Below are positions 32,881 to 45,095 of a stretch of DNA of 64,000 bases, in pieces. Every line of letters starts with the position of its first letter. The stretch's first letter is position 1. Under the pieces are notes generated by a model, which saw nothing but the letters and a program-made list of their open reading frames with translations, did no database searches and was not told where the DNA came from. The position numbers and the translations under genes are program-made. This stretch comes from Populus alba (taxonomy: Eukaryota > Streptophyta > Magnoliopsida > Malpighiales > Salicaceae): assembly GCF_005239225.2 (NCBI RefSeq), contig NC_133290.1, positions 10,300,204-10,364,203 on the forward strand, written 5' to 3'.

Positions 32881-33474
32881 ATGACAGAAATTTTTGGATA
32901 TACGGCTTGCAGACAGTTATCCCAGATGTTTTTGGCTGTGCTCTTTTTTCATAGTTCTGAATATGTTTTAGTTGCTGCTATTCATGGGAGATCAAGTGTT
33001 AATCTTAGTTCACTCTTGATCAGCAAAGCTTATGTGTTTGCAATGATGTTCGCGTTGCTTGAGTATGTTGTTGAGATTGCTTTATTTCCTGGGTTGAAGG
33101 AATATTGGTGGGTAAGCAATTTAGGTCTTGTGATGGTTATAATTGGGGAGATTACTCGGAAGCTAGCCATTGTAACAGCTGGACAAGCGTTCACACATCT
33201 GATTAAGGTTAATCATGAGGAGCAACATAATTTGATAACTCATGGAGTGTATAGGTTTGTACGTCATCCATCATACACTGGTTTCTTAATCTGGTCAGTT
33301 GGAACTCAGATAATGTTATGCAATCCTATATCGACAATTGGGTTCGCTATTGTTGTCTGGCGCTTCTTTTCTCAACGGATACCATATGAAGAGTTTTTCT
33401 TGAGGCAGTTTTTTGGGTCGGAGTATGTGGAATATGCTTTGAAAACTCCTTCTGGAGTTCCATTTGTGAAGTGA
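32881..33474 (+). CDS. ICMT: protein-S-isoprenylcysteine O-methyltransferase
   Basis: 197 residues, uninterrupted. Methylates the carboxyl group of the C-terminal isoprenylated cysteine of CAAX proteins (ROP GTPases and others) at the ER membrane; in plants it acts in abscisic acid signalling. Start MTEIFGYTACRQ at 32881 matches the N-terminus of plant ICMTs; an in-frame ATG at 32857 would add 8 residues. The protein is mostly hydrophobic, with several membrane segments. The C-terminal half carries the conserved core: GQAFTHLI..N.EEQHNLITHGVYRFVRHPSYTGF (the RHPSY cofactor-binding block) and RIPYEEFFLRQFFG.EYVEYA. Length agrees with Arabidopsis ICMTA/B. Base use and frame are normal. It is followed by an AT-rich 3' region and then the dead peroxidase on the opposite strand. 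Confidence 0.95.
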   Translation: MTEIFGYTACRQLSQMFLAVLFFHSSEYVLVAAIHGRSSVNLSSLLISKAYVFAMMFALLEYVVEIALFPGLKEYWWVSNLGLVMVIIGEITRKLAIVTAGQAFTHLIKVNHEEQHNLITHGVYRFVRHPSYTGFLIWSVGTQIMLCNPISTIGFAIVVWRFFSQRIPYEEFFLRQFFGSEYVEYALKTPSGVPFVK

Positions 33475-33915
33475 AGATCTTATGGAGTCTACACACAGAG
33501 TTGAACTCATTTGTTACCCTCATCTTGTTTCATGGAGAAAGATTCAGAAAAGTTCCAGTGATGCTTTGTTGAAGAAATTTGGAATTTATTTGAAGCTGAA
33601 ACTGATCAACCCCAGTGAGCTTACATTTGCCAATACTACATTTGGTAGTAAAGATGACGCTGATTTCTTGAAGTGGAACCATTTAAATTTGCGAAATTCG
33701 TTGGATTGGAATGGTTTTTCTTTGTTGAACATCTTTTTGATCCTCACCAAGACTGCAAGTCTGTAATTTTGCATATGCCTTATTTAATGATGTATTTTTA
33801 TTCATGTGCACATTTGAAAATCTCCATTTACTGTATTTTATGTTATAGGATTCGATTACAATGTTAAAGAAGCAACCTATACATGGTATGCTAGTTGGAA
33901 ATGGAATAATTAATC

Positions 33916-35020
33916 TTATCTATTAAATGATCCACAACCTTGCGTGATCTCTCCCTCGTTCCCTGTCTTGACCCTTATAGTACCCAACTTGATCATGGCT
34001 GTGATGAAGTGACTGTAAAACACATCTCGATCTTTGTCCATTAAATTCACATAAACCTGAGTTCTTGGGTCCAAAGACCTTCTGAAGATGATTCCGGTAA
34101 TAAGCATTGTCTAAGGTCAATGCTGTCGGATCATTCTGTGCATCGTTTTTTAGCATAGTTTTGGTCCATGGTTGTGTCCATGTCAAATTACTTGTAGCCA
34201 TGGATTCTGTACATGAACTCCTTGCATTGAGAGGCACTGATGGAGTGGGCCCCTGATAAGTCACCATTTCGAAGCTAGATAATCCTTTGGATTTGAAGGG
34301 TTAGATTACTTCAGAGAGTGACATTTGCCTGAGGAATGTTTCCGGCCACTCTTGAAGCCTCAGAGACAAGGTCTTCTTCCCATTTGCACTCTAACCCTTG
34401 GGCCTCCTAGCTGATGGTGTATGCATTTCAAGTGAGGATTGTAGACAAACAGAGAATGAAAGAATCTGTGGAGGTGGTAATTGTCTTGGCTCTTTACCAT
34501 TGAACCTGTATCTCTTGGGACAATTGCCACGACATCTGCGCAAGAAACCACTCTTGGACAATGTGATTCAACAGCTGTCGTGGCTCTAAAGAAGAGATCA
34601 AAACCATTTCCAGACAATGACAGGTTTATTTCTGCATCCCTTTCTAGTTTTACAGTGTTGCTTGATGCTACAAATGCATCACAACCCTCCATGAAAACCC
34701 GAACATATAGTGTTAGACGCGGTCTTGAAATTTATCAAAGATTGAACTCGAAAGTTGGAAAGAAGCTGAATAGAGTACAATTCCATGAATATAAGAGCAG
34801 GAAATTAAAGGGGTCCGGCCCAACAAAGCAGTCAAGGGAGAAGATTCGTAGAGCGCCAGCAGCAGAAACAGGATCTCTGAAAACTTGTCAGCAACAGCAT
34901 TAAAGATTACCTGCTCAACATTCGGGCAGGTTTCAGTGCAAAAGCAATATCTTAGACCATGAACTGAATCGAAAAATAGGAGGTTTAAAGCCAGAAGAAC
35001 ACGAAACTAGGCCTTGGCCA
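33916..35020 (-). pseudogene. class III peroxidase pseudogene
   Basis: A decayed paralogue of the intact peroxidase 0.9 kb away. In minus sense: exon 1 relic (about 35000-34830, CPNVEQVIFNAVADK, then frameshifted); exon 2 (about 34690-34500, GCDAFVASSN...RDAEINLSLSGNGFDLFFRA...CPRVVSCADVVAIVPRD); an intron-like gap; exon 3 pieces starting GGPRVRVQMGRR, with several stops and shifts; and the C-terminal piece ending VRVKTGNEGEITQGCGSFN near 33930. The distal FFHDC block is corrupted and the proximal-His region is lost to frameshifts, so no active enzyme is possible. Exon order and intron sites follow the intact copy, so this was a DNA-level tandem duplication. Confidence 0.88.
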
Positions 35021-35331
35021 TAGAGACTAGAAGTGTTAGAAGATAATGTTACTCTTCAACTCAGATGTTTACATAATAGCAGAAAGTTGGACAGTGATGA
35101 ACTGGTTTACTAGTAAGAACTCAAAAGTTGCCTCTATTTTCCCCATTACCAACCATCAAAAGGTGGTTCATGTGATAAACCAGTTCTATTACTCGTGGTA
35201 TAATGTTAGATTCGAAAATAACGAGAGATTTTGATAAAGAAAGTCTTGATAAATATAACAGTCTATAGTGATATATATAATTTGTATAAAAGAAAAATGC
35301 CGCATTAGAATAACAAAAAAACCAATACAAA

Positions 35332-35404
35332 CGCCCACCGTGGGGCTCGAACCCACGACCACAAGGTTAAGAGCCTTGCGCTCTACCAACTGAGCTAGAC
35401 GGGC
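35332..35404 (-). tRNA. trnK-CUU: tRNA-Lys (anticodon CUU)
   Basis: 73 nt, minus strand, GCCCGTCTAGCTCAGTTGG... The 7-bp acceptor stem (GCCCGTC with GGTGGGC, wobble pairs included), the D arm with AGCTCAGTTGGTAGAGC, the anticodon stem CAAGG/CCTTG around loop CTCTTAA (anticodon CTT), and the T arm GTGGGTTCGAGCCCCAC are all present. A boxes and B boxes (GGTTCGAGCC) are intact. No intron. A T-rich pol III stop follows at about 35310-35324 in minus sense. Confidence 0.97.
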
Positions 35405-35584
35405 TTGTTGACGGTGTTTACGGTTATTTTATATAACAACATAGCTAACGCTGAGGCCAGCTACCGCTTATTCCGGCGCCCGTCCAACGAAAAAGATGGA
35501 GACTGGCAAAATGCACGCCGAATATGACAAGTTTGTGCCGTCAATCTTCTTGGTTAGATGAAGAGACGGTTTGTTTTTGTTCTT

Positions 35585-35760
35585 AAAAAAAAAAAAAATT
35601 ATTTTATATTTCCTTCATATTAAATTTTTTGTATTTTCTGATTATTTTGATATACTAATATTAAAAAAATAAAAATATTATTTTAATATATTTTTAAATA
35701 ATAAATATTTTAAAAAACAATCATTAATATATTCTTAAACTCCCTCGTGATAATGTCAAA
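35585..35760. repeat. AT-rich dispersed repeat, copy 2
   Basis: Same family as 31915-32060: TTTGATATACTAATATTAAA, AAAATATTATTTTAATATAT and an AAACTCCCTCG end. Confidence 0.45.
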
Positions 35761-35930
35761 TCAATTTTTAAACAACACATGAAGACTGCAAGTAATTTGT
35801 TTGTAAGCATTCAAATAATGTTTGCCCGATGAAACATTGTCTAATGTAACGGGGATTGGAATTTGCATTAAACAACTCTCACCGTACAAAGAAGATATCA
35901 CAAAATGAAGAACAGCAGAGCGTCTTTTAA

Positions 35931-37118
35931 TTAATTATTGAAGGAGTCACAACGTCTTCTAATCTCACCATCACTCCCCGTCTTGACTCTAACTTGGCCT
36001 AGCTTTATCATGGACTCAACAAAGAAATTGAAAAAAAGTTGTTGATCAGCAGCCATCATATCCACATAACCTCGAGTTAAGGGGTCCAAGAGCAGCATCT
36101 GGTCACTTGCTAGCAACCCAAGACCCTTTTTAAGGTTGTGGTAATAAGCATTGTCAAAAATAAATGGTGTAGTTACATCATTAAGGGCAACCACAGTAGG
36201 ATCAAGATGTTTCTTAGGGCACGGACTCCGAAGGGTTCGTGCATATTCCTGGTTCATTGTCGGGTCTATGTCAAATGTGCTGTTGTAGCCATAGATTCTT
36301 GGCATGAATTCCTTGCAATGTGAGAAACCTATGGTGTGTCCGCCTGATAAGGCCACCATGTCCATGGTGGATAGACCTTTGGATTTGAAAAGTGAGATTA
36401 GTTGAGGGATTGTTTGGTTCACCTGAGGAAGGTTGCCGTCCACCCTTGAGGCCTTGGAGATTAGCCCATCTCTTCTCCCCTTCTTCACTTCCCACCTTGG
36501 CCCACCCACCTGAAAAGAACATGCACTGTAAGTTGTAAACTATTACTCTTCTTTCAGATTTCAATACTTGTGATCTAACAAATGTTGAATTAAAAATGTT
36601 TCAAGGCAAGTTTGAGACAACACCAAGTTAACCAAGTCTCTAGTGGCAATGGCCATAACATCAGCACAAGAGACAAAGCCAGGGCATTGCAGCTCTAGAG
36701 CTCTCTTGGCTCGGAAGAAGACATCATAGCCATCTCCTGGCAAAGAAAGATTTATTTCTGCATCCCTCTCTGCCTTGTTGCTCTCCCTTGATGCTATTAA
36801 GACTGACGCATCACATCCCTTCAAAAGATGGAGAAAAAGAGAGAACTTTCAGTGAAATGGCCATGATGGTTTTTATGTACATTGCACTCTCTGTACCTCA
36901 ACAAAGCAGTCATGGAAGAAGATGCGAAGAGCACCAGCAGCGGCGACAGGAGCTTCCAAAAGCTTTTGAGAAACCACATTGTGGATGATTTTCTCTACAT
37001 TGGGACAAGTCTTATCGTAGAAATCGTAGCTAAGGCCTTGTGCATTTGGTCCTCTAGCCACGCAAAGAACCAAAACCAAGAAGAAAATTTGGGTAAGACG
37101 CAATTGAACTCTATCCAT
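35931..37118 (-). CDS. class III peroxidase (secreted heme peroxidase)
   Basis: Three exons: 37118-36897, 36818-36624, 36509-35931; GT-AG introns, both in phase 0; 331 residues. A secretory signal (hydrophobic IFFLVLVLCVA, cut near residue 26) sends it to the cell wall, where class III peroxidases oxidise phenolics with H2O2 (lignin, suberin, wall cross-linking). Visible: distal Arg65 and His69 in RIFFHDCF, GCDASVLI calcium site, proximal His197 in MVALSGGHTIGFSHC, and eight-cysteine layout including CPN, HDCF, CPGFVSCAD and RRRCDSF. Sequence style is nearest to the Arabidopsis PER31/41/63/65 group (SLPGDGYDVFFRAK, KKGLGLLASDQ). Start 37118 chosen because the upstream in-frame extension (37163) would put 15 polar residues before the signal. 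A degraded tandem copy lies at 33916-35020. Confidence 0.93.
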
Positions 37119-37163
37119 GAACAAGTGATGAATACTGTGACGGAAATCAATTATGCTTCTCAA

Positions 37164-37265
37164 TTATTTATGGCTGTTTTTGGCAGCAGATGCCACAGTA
37201 AAATCCAGACAGAGAAGGCTAGTTGAGACAACAAGAAAAGCCAAGATACCCCATTTTGAAGTCAT
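37164..37265 (-). CDS. small signal-peptide-like ORF upstream of peroxidase
   Basis: 33 residues, MTSKWGILAFLVVSTSLLC..., ending AAKNSHK. The whole peptide looks like a cleavable secretion signal with a very short tail. It resembles the start of plant glycine-rich or other small cell-wall proteins whose body is missing. It lies 46 bp upstream of the peroxidase ATG on the same strand, so it is a truncated gene or an upstream ORF in the peroxidase leader. No function assigned. Confidence 0.35.
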   Translation of the reverse strand: MTSKWGILAFLVVSTSLLCLDFTVASAAKNSHK

Positions 37266-38554
37266 AATATATGATTTCCAAGTCCATGTAATGTACTTTT
37301 TAAATGGTACTGCTGACAGCCAATTATAAACTATAATTTGATCACTGTAATAAAGAGAGATCAATGAGTTGGTTGGCTTTACTTTCCATGGTTCCTACTA
37401 CCATCAGCTTCAATTTCTTCGTTTCAACAAGTCAAGGAATACGTGTACAAACTTCTGAGTCCTCAATCTAATATTCTGGCATTTCTTAGGGGGAATCTTA
37501 GCATGATGCTAGCTACCATTCACTTTATTGCAAGATTGCAAGTAAGAATTGTGAGAAATAGAATACCAATGTTAATTTGTCTTAAATAGATTGCTGATAA
37601 CATATGGTTCATTAATCCTGTCTAAAAAGGCTTCATAATTAGGGTTTGCTTTGTCTTCACGTGAAGGTTTCTTTGGGATGTGGACAAGGCTTGATCACAT
37701 GTGAGCTAGCAATACGACAATTTCTGGATTTTGCACGCACCTATTGATGATGTAGCTGGCGTTTCCAGATGCAGATGATCACGGGAGAATATCAGAAAAA
37801 TTTCAGAAACTGATAGCTTCTTATGTACAAGAATATGCCTTGCTTTGCTCACATGCCTCTGGTTGAGGTCATTAGCAGGCGCCCAGTACCTCTTTATTGT
37901 TCAAGTTAAGCCCTCCAAGATGTGTAAGAAAATTTCAATATGTCGAGCAGAAAATTAATAAGATATATATCTTATATCATGATTGATTAAATATTAAATT
38001 AATTGTCTGGAAATGCTTGTGCTGCCGGGAATTAAACTTCAAATTAGTTAGTGTGTGTAAATGGAAAACACCAGATTTTTTATAACCATTTTTTGGCTGG
38101 ACTAAAATTCCTTTATATCCTAACTTTTGCTCCTCAATTCATCATAGATGTGCTTGGCCCCTACTAATCTAATATGCTCCAAGTCTTATTTGTCACTTAG
38201 CTTAAAATCTACATGACATATGATATAAGGGTGAACATAAGGATATCTTTCCAATATTTTTTAACTTGGCTTATATTAACACCACCTAAAAGATGATAAA
38301 ATTTTTATAAAATTTAAAATATATAAATAAGTGAAAATACTCATACTTAAATGAAGAATACAACATATGAATCATAACGGTCATATTTTATAATTAAATA
38401 CTTCCTTTCATGTATTACAATACATTTCATTCTAAGAATAGTTCAACTTTATATATTCCAATAGATATAAAAATAATTCACAAAACATCATTTTAATCTC
38501 TAAGAATAACATGTACGTAAAAAAATTTCTAGACAATCAATTAAAAGAAAATGA
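37266..38554. other. intergenic, no gene recognised
   Basis: Upstream DNA of the peroxidase; no domain-bearing frame or clear repeat seen. Confidence 0.5.
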
Positions 38555-39340
38555 AGTCAAACATCAAATGGGTTAACTATACTCATATTATCCACATGAT
38601 CTTTATATTGTTTTGCTAGCAATGCTTTAGTCATGGGATCCTCATTCATTAGCTCAATGCTACTATGCTTAATGAAAATTTCGTGTTCTTTCACTTTATC
38701 TCTCACAATAAATTACTTTATGTCGATATGTTTATTTCAGCTTCCACTTTTATTAATCTAAGAGTATAAAACTGCAGTCAGATTATCACAATATATCTTT
38801 AGTGGTCTTGATATGGAATCGACAACTTTAAGACTAGAAATATAATTTCTTAACCAAATCACTTGTATCGTTGCTTCATAACATGCAATGAATTATGCTT
38901 CCATGGTAGATGAAGCAACAATAATTTACTTAGTACTTCTCCAAAATACAGCTCCTCCAACAACAAGAAAAATGTTTCATAAAGTAGAACTTTTCTTGTG
39001 TATACACAATCAACAAAATACAAGTCTAAATAACCAATCACTTTAAGGTGATGAGTATGTTAGTGAGTTAACTAGTAATCCTTGGATCCTTGCAGGTATC
39101 TAATAACTTTCTTAGTAGCTTTTTAATTGGCTATTCCTAGATTATTTTGGAACCTTTTTCACATTCATACTATAAATACTAAGTCAAGTCTTGTACAAAC
39201 TTGTGCATACATCAAGCCAACAACTATAAATACAAAGGGAATATTACTCACTTGCTTATTTTTCAATGCATTTTATAGGCATTAATTTTGATTGAATTTG
39301 TTCCCTTTCACAATAGATTAGAGCCAAGTCATATAAAGAT
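38555..39340 (-). mobile_element. decayed Ty1/Copia pol fragment (RT end and RNase H)
   Basis: In minus sense the pieces read, with several stops and shifts: GLMYAQVCTR (about 39215-39185), the KVIRYLQGSKDY block (about 39110), GYLDLYFVDC.YTRK (about 39035, from the RNase H start) and a STMEAEFIACYEAT-like region (about 38920-38870). They follow the order of Copia reverse transcriptase end and RNase H. No LTRs or other domains adjoin it. It is an old truncated fragment. Confidence 0.75.
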
Positions 39341-42149
39341 TCTTTATATATAACCTAACTTTTGCACCTCCTTCCATTATAAATGCGCTCAACCATCTAC
39401 TAGAGTTCAATAGACTCTAAACCTTAATTATAATCTACATAACATATACACCACAATAATGATATTTTTATAACAAGAAAAAACTATTTCAAAACCAAGT
39501 TCTTTTTTATAACACAAAAGAATAGCGATGCAATGACATCAACATCAATAATTTAGGGTGACATTTGTTTTGATTAATGACATTGGCTGAAAAGGGTCAT
39601 CAGTTTTTTCCACAAAAAAGTTCTATTGATCATCTGCCCACAAAAACTATAATAAATCAATTAATTCTAGAACACAAATCTTGAAATAATGGAGTCATAT
39701 CCATGTTCTTGAACACAGGCCAATAATATTGTTCCAGCCAAAAAAGTTGAAAGAAGGAAAAGTTATAACATTATTGCTAAAAGCATCGCCTAATTGGATT
39801 TCATCTGTTTCTGCTTGGAGCTTTGTTTCCACGCTACTTCCACCCTGCTAATCTCCACAAAGATTAGACAATATCAATGTTATAATTACATCAAACTATC
39901 CAAGTCCACATGGATAATTAGAGCGAGCAGGGAGATCATAGATTTCTTGTTTGTCCAATTTCATGCATTCCTAACCTCCCCTTGTATGACATGAAATCAT
40001 ATTATTAATCCTTCAGGGCGTAAGTCCTGTGTATATAACTATATATGTTCCATCGGGTAGCCGCCTCGCCTCCCCAGCATCTTCCACCAGCTGCTCCGAT
40101 CAAAAGGAGCGAAGGTAGCCTGAATTGAAAGGAAATAACTTGGAGAAATTAAGCTTTTTTTCATTCAAGTTTATCTGCAATGTCCTTTAACGGGATGGTT
40201 ATTCATGCAGTAAGAAAAAGATTTTGAAAGCTCATATCTGAGTTCCAATGTCAGCTTTTTTTTAGAGAAATAGCAACAATATCAGAGGTGAAAGCAGCAA
40301 GTGCCAGAGGGCCATCTGGTGTAATCCATTACAAGAAACCTTTAATCAGAACGTAACGTTGTAAGGTCAGAGACAGTGGACCTGAGATTTAGCTTTCGCC
40401 AGTCTCCATAATAGCTATAAGATAGAAAAGCCCATGACCCATTATTGTTCCTTCTGGCTTCCTTGTTGGAAAGCTTTTGCAAACAAAAGAGACTGCTCAA
40501 TTTTATTTTATTTTTTTGCTTAAAAGTCTTTATCGAATGCTAAAAGGGCACTTTCTCTGATCCTCTCTATCGAGTTAAGACCTTTTTAATAATTGAAGTT
40601 GGTTTGGTCTACCATACTCATCTTCTCTTTTAATATCCACGTTACTGCCATGGGAGCTACAAACACATGGGGCATTATGGTGCACCAGCCTTTTCTAATC
40701 TTTCTTCTTCTTTTTATTTTATTGACGTTGGTATTTATACTAATTTCCGTCGATTTCGACTAATTTCACAAATCATAAAATTAATTATTATATAAACTTT
40801 TTAGTAATTTGAGGGAACTCGAATCATAATCATTAAAAAATAAATTTAAAATTTGATTAGTTAAGCAACCATGTTAATCCTTTTTCTTTTTGATTCGTGA
40901 TATTGCTCTTCCTAGCTCTTGCACTGCTCTTGGGTACAAGTTTGCCTGTAATGTGACAGTGGTCCAATTAGTCTTCAAAACTGGTTAGTGGAATTGTTAA
41001 CATCGAGCTATGATGCTTCAATCACAAACCCAGATATAGCAGCAATCAAACTCAATCCCTTTTTGTCATCATAATCATTTGGAAATGGTCTGATTGATAT
41101 TTAATTTCTCATTATACATGTGAAAGACGTTGTTATTGATGCAAGAAAAATCCCATCTTTTGATGCTAATTATCTAGATATGGACACCACTAATGTCGAT
41201 ATATATTCCTTAAATTACTAGTTTTCAACAGCAGCTTGCATGTAATTAATGATTGATTAAGCAAACAATTTGAACTTGTGAATGTTTTCTTGAGATTATG
41301 CTCATAAAAACACGCCTCAATGATGTTGATTGCCCCCACTGTTCATCCTCATGCTATGAATGATTTGTCTCATTACTTCCAAATCTCAATGCTAAAGAAA
41401 AGATAATCTATTCTGGATCAAAAACTTAGTTTAATTAGGACGGCCATGTCAACAAGTACAAAATCACGATGAGGTTACTCTGAAATCGGTGGCCTGTCGC
41501 ACTTTTTGGTTGGTGAGGGCATGTTATGTGATATCATATTGAGGCCCTTTTCATTGCTTAAATTAATCATACAAATAAAACCTATCCAATCATTCCAAGT
41601 GCGATAAACTCTTCTAAATTAAATTGTTTTTTTTTTAATTCAATTTTAAAAATTCCAAAAACTCTTGAACATGCTATTGAATTTAAATAAAAACAATAAT
41701 TTTAAGAGATATAACTTAATTAATCAAGTTATAAGTTTGCTTTGTAGAAGTTATTGATTCGAATCTTATAAATTTTAGAACTACTGGAAACTTATATAGT
41801 TATTAATTTCATGGCCCATGAAATTAGTCGAGGTACGCGCAAGCTGATCTAGACATCCATATTAATTAAAAAAAAAAAAAAAGCGCAATTCCAATCACTT
41901 AAAATGATATTAATATAACATATAAGGATGAGATTGCATTGAAATAAAGTTTGATAATCAAAATAAAATATAAAAAACAATATCGCTCTTTGAACAGTGT
42001 CATCAACTTGAATATTGGCCTTCTGTCGCTTCAGTTATTCCTCGAGCTGAATGATCACTGACTGAAGTTCCTTCTTTTCATGTTAGGTCCCTTTCTAGGT
42101 TACCTACACCAAATGATAGCTAACCCTAGACTTGTGTTTTCCCATGGAG
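39341..42149. other. intergenic, no gene recognised
   Basis: AT-rich DNA. A small GC-rich pocket (40055-40115) stands out but has no frame or motif I can name. Confidence 0.5.
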
Positions 42150-42352
42150 GGTCCACTGCGTCTGAACGAAGAAGCTAGGAGTTTGCTAATGGACAAAGGA
42201 AGAAGAGAGTTCCTATAGGAATGATTCATCAAAAAAGAAAAAAATTGTTTCTTTTCGTTCTATAAGTTTTGGTCACTTTCATGCATATACGTGGCCATTA
42301 CTAGAAAGAACTCTCTTCTTCCATTGTCTTGTAGCAAACTCCTCGCAGTGGC
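42150..42352. repeat. long imperfect hairpin locus
   Basis: Left arm 42176-42213 (AGGAGTTTGCTAATGGACAA...) pairs with right arm 42308-42345 (inverted) with about 4 mismatches in 36. Pairing continues outward after a 16-17-nt one-sided bulge (CCACTGCG at 42154-42161 with CGCAGTGG at 42344-42351). The loop is about 90 nt. No ORF, no terminal repeat signature. Arm length, loop size and mismatch pattern fit a plant miRNA or other hairpin-RNA precursor, or a young inverted duplication. I do not recognise a known miRNA in the arms. Confidence 0.65.
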
Positions 42353-43934
42353 TATAAATCCCATTGTATTTTATATTTTAGGGATTGTAAATATTTAATT
42401 GTATTCAATTTATCATTTTAAAGTTATTCATGACTTTTATATATGCAAAAAAATATAACCTTTCGCTAAAATATTATAAAGAAGAAGGAAATACTTCTTT
42501 TTGAAAGAAAAAAAAAAATCTCAGCTCGTACGTGAACATGCACTCTTACACATGCAAATCCTTCACAATTGTTGCATGAACACTCTTGTCTAACATGAAT
42601 GGGGCTTTCGTGACTTCAATATGTGCAAATCTTTTGTTTTTAAAATTCCAAACAACTACTATCAGAGAAAATTGGTAAATATAAATAAAATATCAATAAA
42701 AAAATTTCATCTATAGATTATAGTGAATTTTACCAATATAATAATCTCTTGTTATATGGAATTCCAGTGAAAAAAATAAAAAACAAAAAAAAATTAAAAA
42801 ATATAATGACGTGTTATTCATACAGACGGAATTACCAATGAAATTAACTCATCACGGTGAATTTTGCCTGTAATGTTGTCGATAATATTTAATTTATGAT
42901 CTAGTTAGCGATTCATCTCTCCTCCTTCCCCAATTATTCTTCTTCTTCCTCCAACTTCACAACAAACACCCCCCAAAAAAAAAATTCATCATAAATCACC
43001 AATAATAGGTTTTTTGATAAAGTATTTTTGTTTGTGAGTCTATCGATAAAAGTAGTGCCAACGAACTCAGTCTCTAACTACCGACAAAATATTCCTTTAC
43101 TTAATTAAAAAATTATGGCAGTGAATATTTCAATGAAGTATTTTTGTTAATTATGTTCTTAATTTATTTATATTTCATTTATAGTGATGGGTTGGTTTTA
43201 AGTTATAAGATGAGAGTAGCTCTTATGATTTTATTTTCTTAGATGCATATTTACTTGTTTTAAATATTTTGAATAATCATTGAAATGATTACTCAATTTT
43301 ATCTCCGTGCATAGTATGCAATTGAAAAATTTAATTGTTAATGATGAATTTCATTTAAATAAATAAGAATTTTATTTTTAGGTTTTCTCTTCTTTTGTTT
43401 GTTTTATTCTAAAACGAGATAAGGATGGAATTGAATAGGATTATGTTTTGGTGGCAATATTGCTAGTTTGACTACAAAATCAATTATCGTTGTCTCTCTC
43501 TTTATAATGATGCTTACAAGTGAACGAGAAATAGAGTCAACTCAAGATGAATAAAAACTCTGAACAATATTATATATTAGACATTCTAAAATATTTTAAA
43601 AATATTCCTTTCGTTATTTTTTATGTATATATGACAAGTAGGGCTTTGAAAATTTTCATTTTGTATTTGGAGTTTTTTGTTAAGTGGAGATAATCTTCAT
43701 TTCATAAAGCATAATCGACAAATATACCTTACTTATTTTTTAGAGCTTTTTATTAAATAGGGCTTTGTGCCATTGTTCAAATGGCTATTAACTTAAGTCT
43801 TATGATTTAAAAAAGGAGAGGAAAAAAAAAAGGAAGGAAAATTTGACAGAAAATATATTTTTTTTATTACGAGTTTTTGTTTTAAATTTAATGAGCTTTT
43901 TATACATTTCAAGTGTATATATACGCTAACCTTT
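42353..43934. other. intergenic, no gene recognised
   Basis: AT-rich DNA; nothing supportable. Confidence 0.5.
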
Positions 43935-44120
43935 AGAGAATTTAAATAAATGAAATTCTTACAAACAAGTAATAAATTTTATTTTGATGTTTTCATATTA
44001 TTTTGATAAGTTGATGTTAAAAGTAATTTTTTAAAAATAAAAAATATTATTTTAATATATTTTTAAAGTGAAAAACACTTTAAAAAAAATTATTATCACA
44101 CTTCCAAACTAGCTCTTAAC
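43935..44120. repeat. AT-rich dispersed repeat, copy 3
   Basis: Same family as 31915-32060; it ends ATTATCACACTTCCAAACTA. Directly after it, TAACCTCGGCCTTATGGAAC-type sequence is tandemly duplicated (about 44117-44160). Confidence 0.5.
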
Positions 44121-44939
44121 TTCGGCCTTATGGAACTTTAACCTCGGCCTTATGGAACTTAATAGTGACTTAAAAAAAGGCATAATAACATGATACTAAA
44201 ACCAACAATATGCATTTACTTTCATTTTTTTAAAATAAAAAAAAAAAGTAAGAGAAAAAACAAAGGGTTGAGATGGGCCTGCCTGAGGCTGATGATCAGA
44301 TTAAAAAGACAATCAGAATAATCCAGTATCAGTGCATTACACCTTATGAAGTCAACATTTGCCAGCTTTTTTTTTTTTTTTTTAAAAAAAAAGGGAGTCC
44401 ACGTGTCATAAGCTCCTTCTCTCAATTTCACATTTTGCCGCCTATAACCGTTCGATTTCGATCCAACGACAGCACATTAGTATTTGACTCCCTCCAATAT
44501 TTGCTGACTTTTGTACTCTTTTTTTTCATGTCAACTGACATAATCACCCTCATATCTTCTTTTGTGTCATCATCCTATTTTATTTTTATTTTTTTATGGG
44601 GCCATCTACCGTGCTCTATTCCTTTCTTGTGGAGCTATCATCTGTGTGTGTTAGTTCTATGATTCCAGAAATTGTGGATAATCATGGACAATATGATTAC
44701 CTATAGCGATGTGATCATAGAAGATGCTAAATCTAATCAATATTTCAAATATTATGCGATGTGATTATGATATAACAAGCTCTATTTTTATTGTTATATC
44801 AATCAATTTTACCCATCTTTGTCCAAGGTAAACAACACTTAATGGAAATTTATTTATTGGACTTGTGATATGAAAAAATTGAGGATCATATTTCATATAA
44901 TTTCTGTATTTCTATCTAGTATACTTGTGTTTATTTGGC
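44121..44939. other. intergenic, no gene recognised
   Basis: A/T-rich tracts at 44226-44250 and 44370-44392; no gene supportable. Confidence 0.5.
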
Positions 44940-45095
44940 GTTGCATTTAAACAATTATTTTATTTTATTTAATTGTTTTCACTTTAAATTTTTTTAAAAT
45001 GATTTTTTATTGTTTTGATGTACCAAAGTAAAAAATATTATTTTGATATATTTATAAGTAAAAAATACTTTAAAATACAATATCCACAATACTTC
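44940..45095. repeat. AT-rich dispersed repeat, copy 4
   Basis: Same family: TTTTGATGTACCAAAGTAAA, AAATATTATTTTGATATATT, AATACTTTAAAATACAATAT. Confidence 0.5.

Noticed and set aside
35121..35389. Minus-strand frames overlapping the tRNA
   Set aside because: Explained by the tRNA-Lys gene and AT-rich flank.
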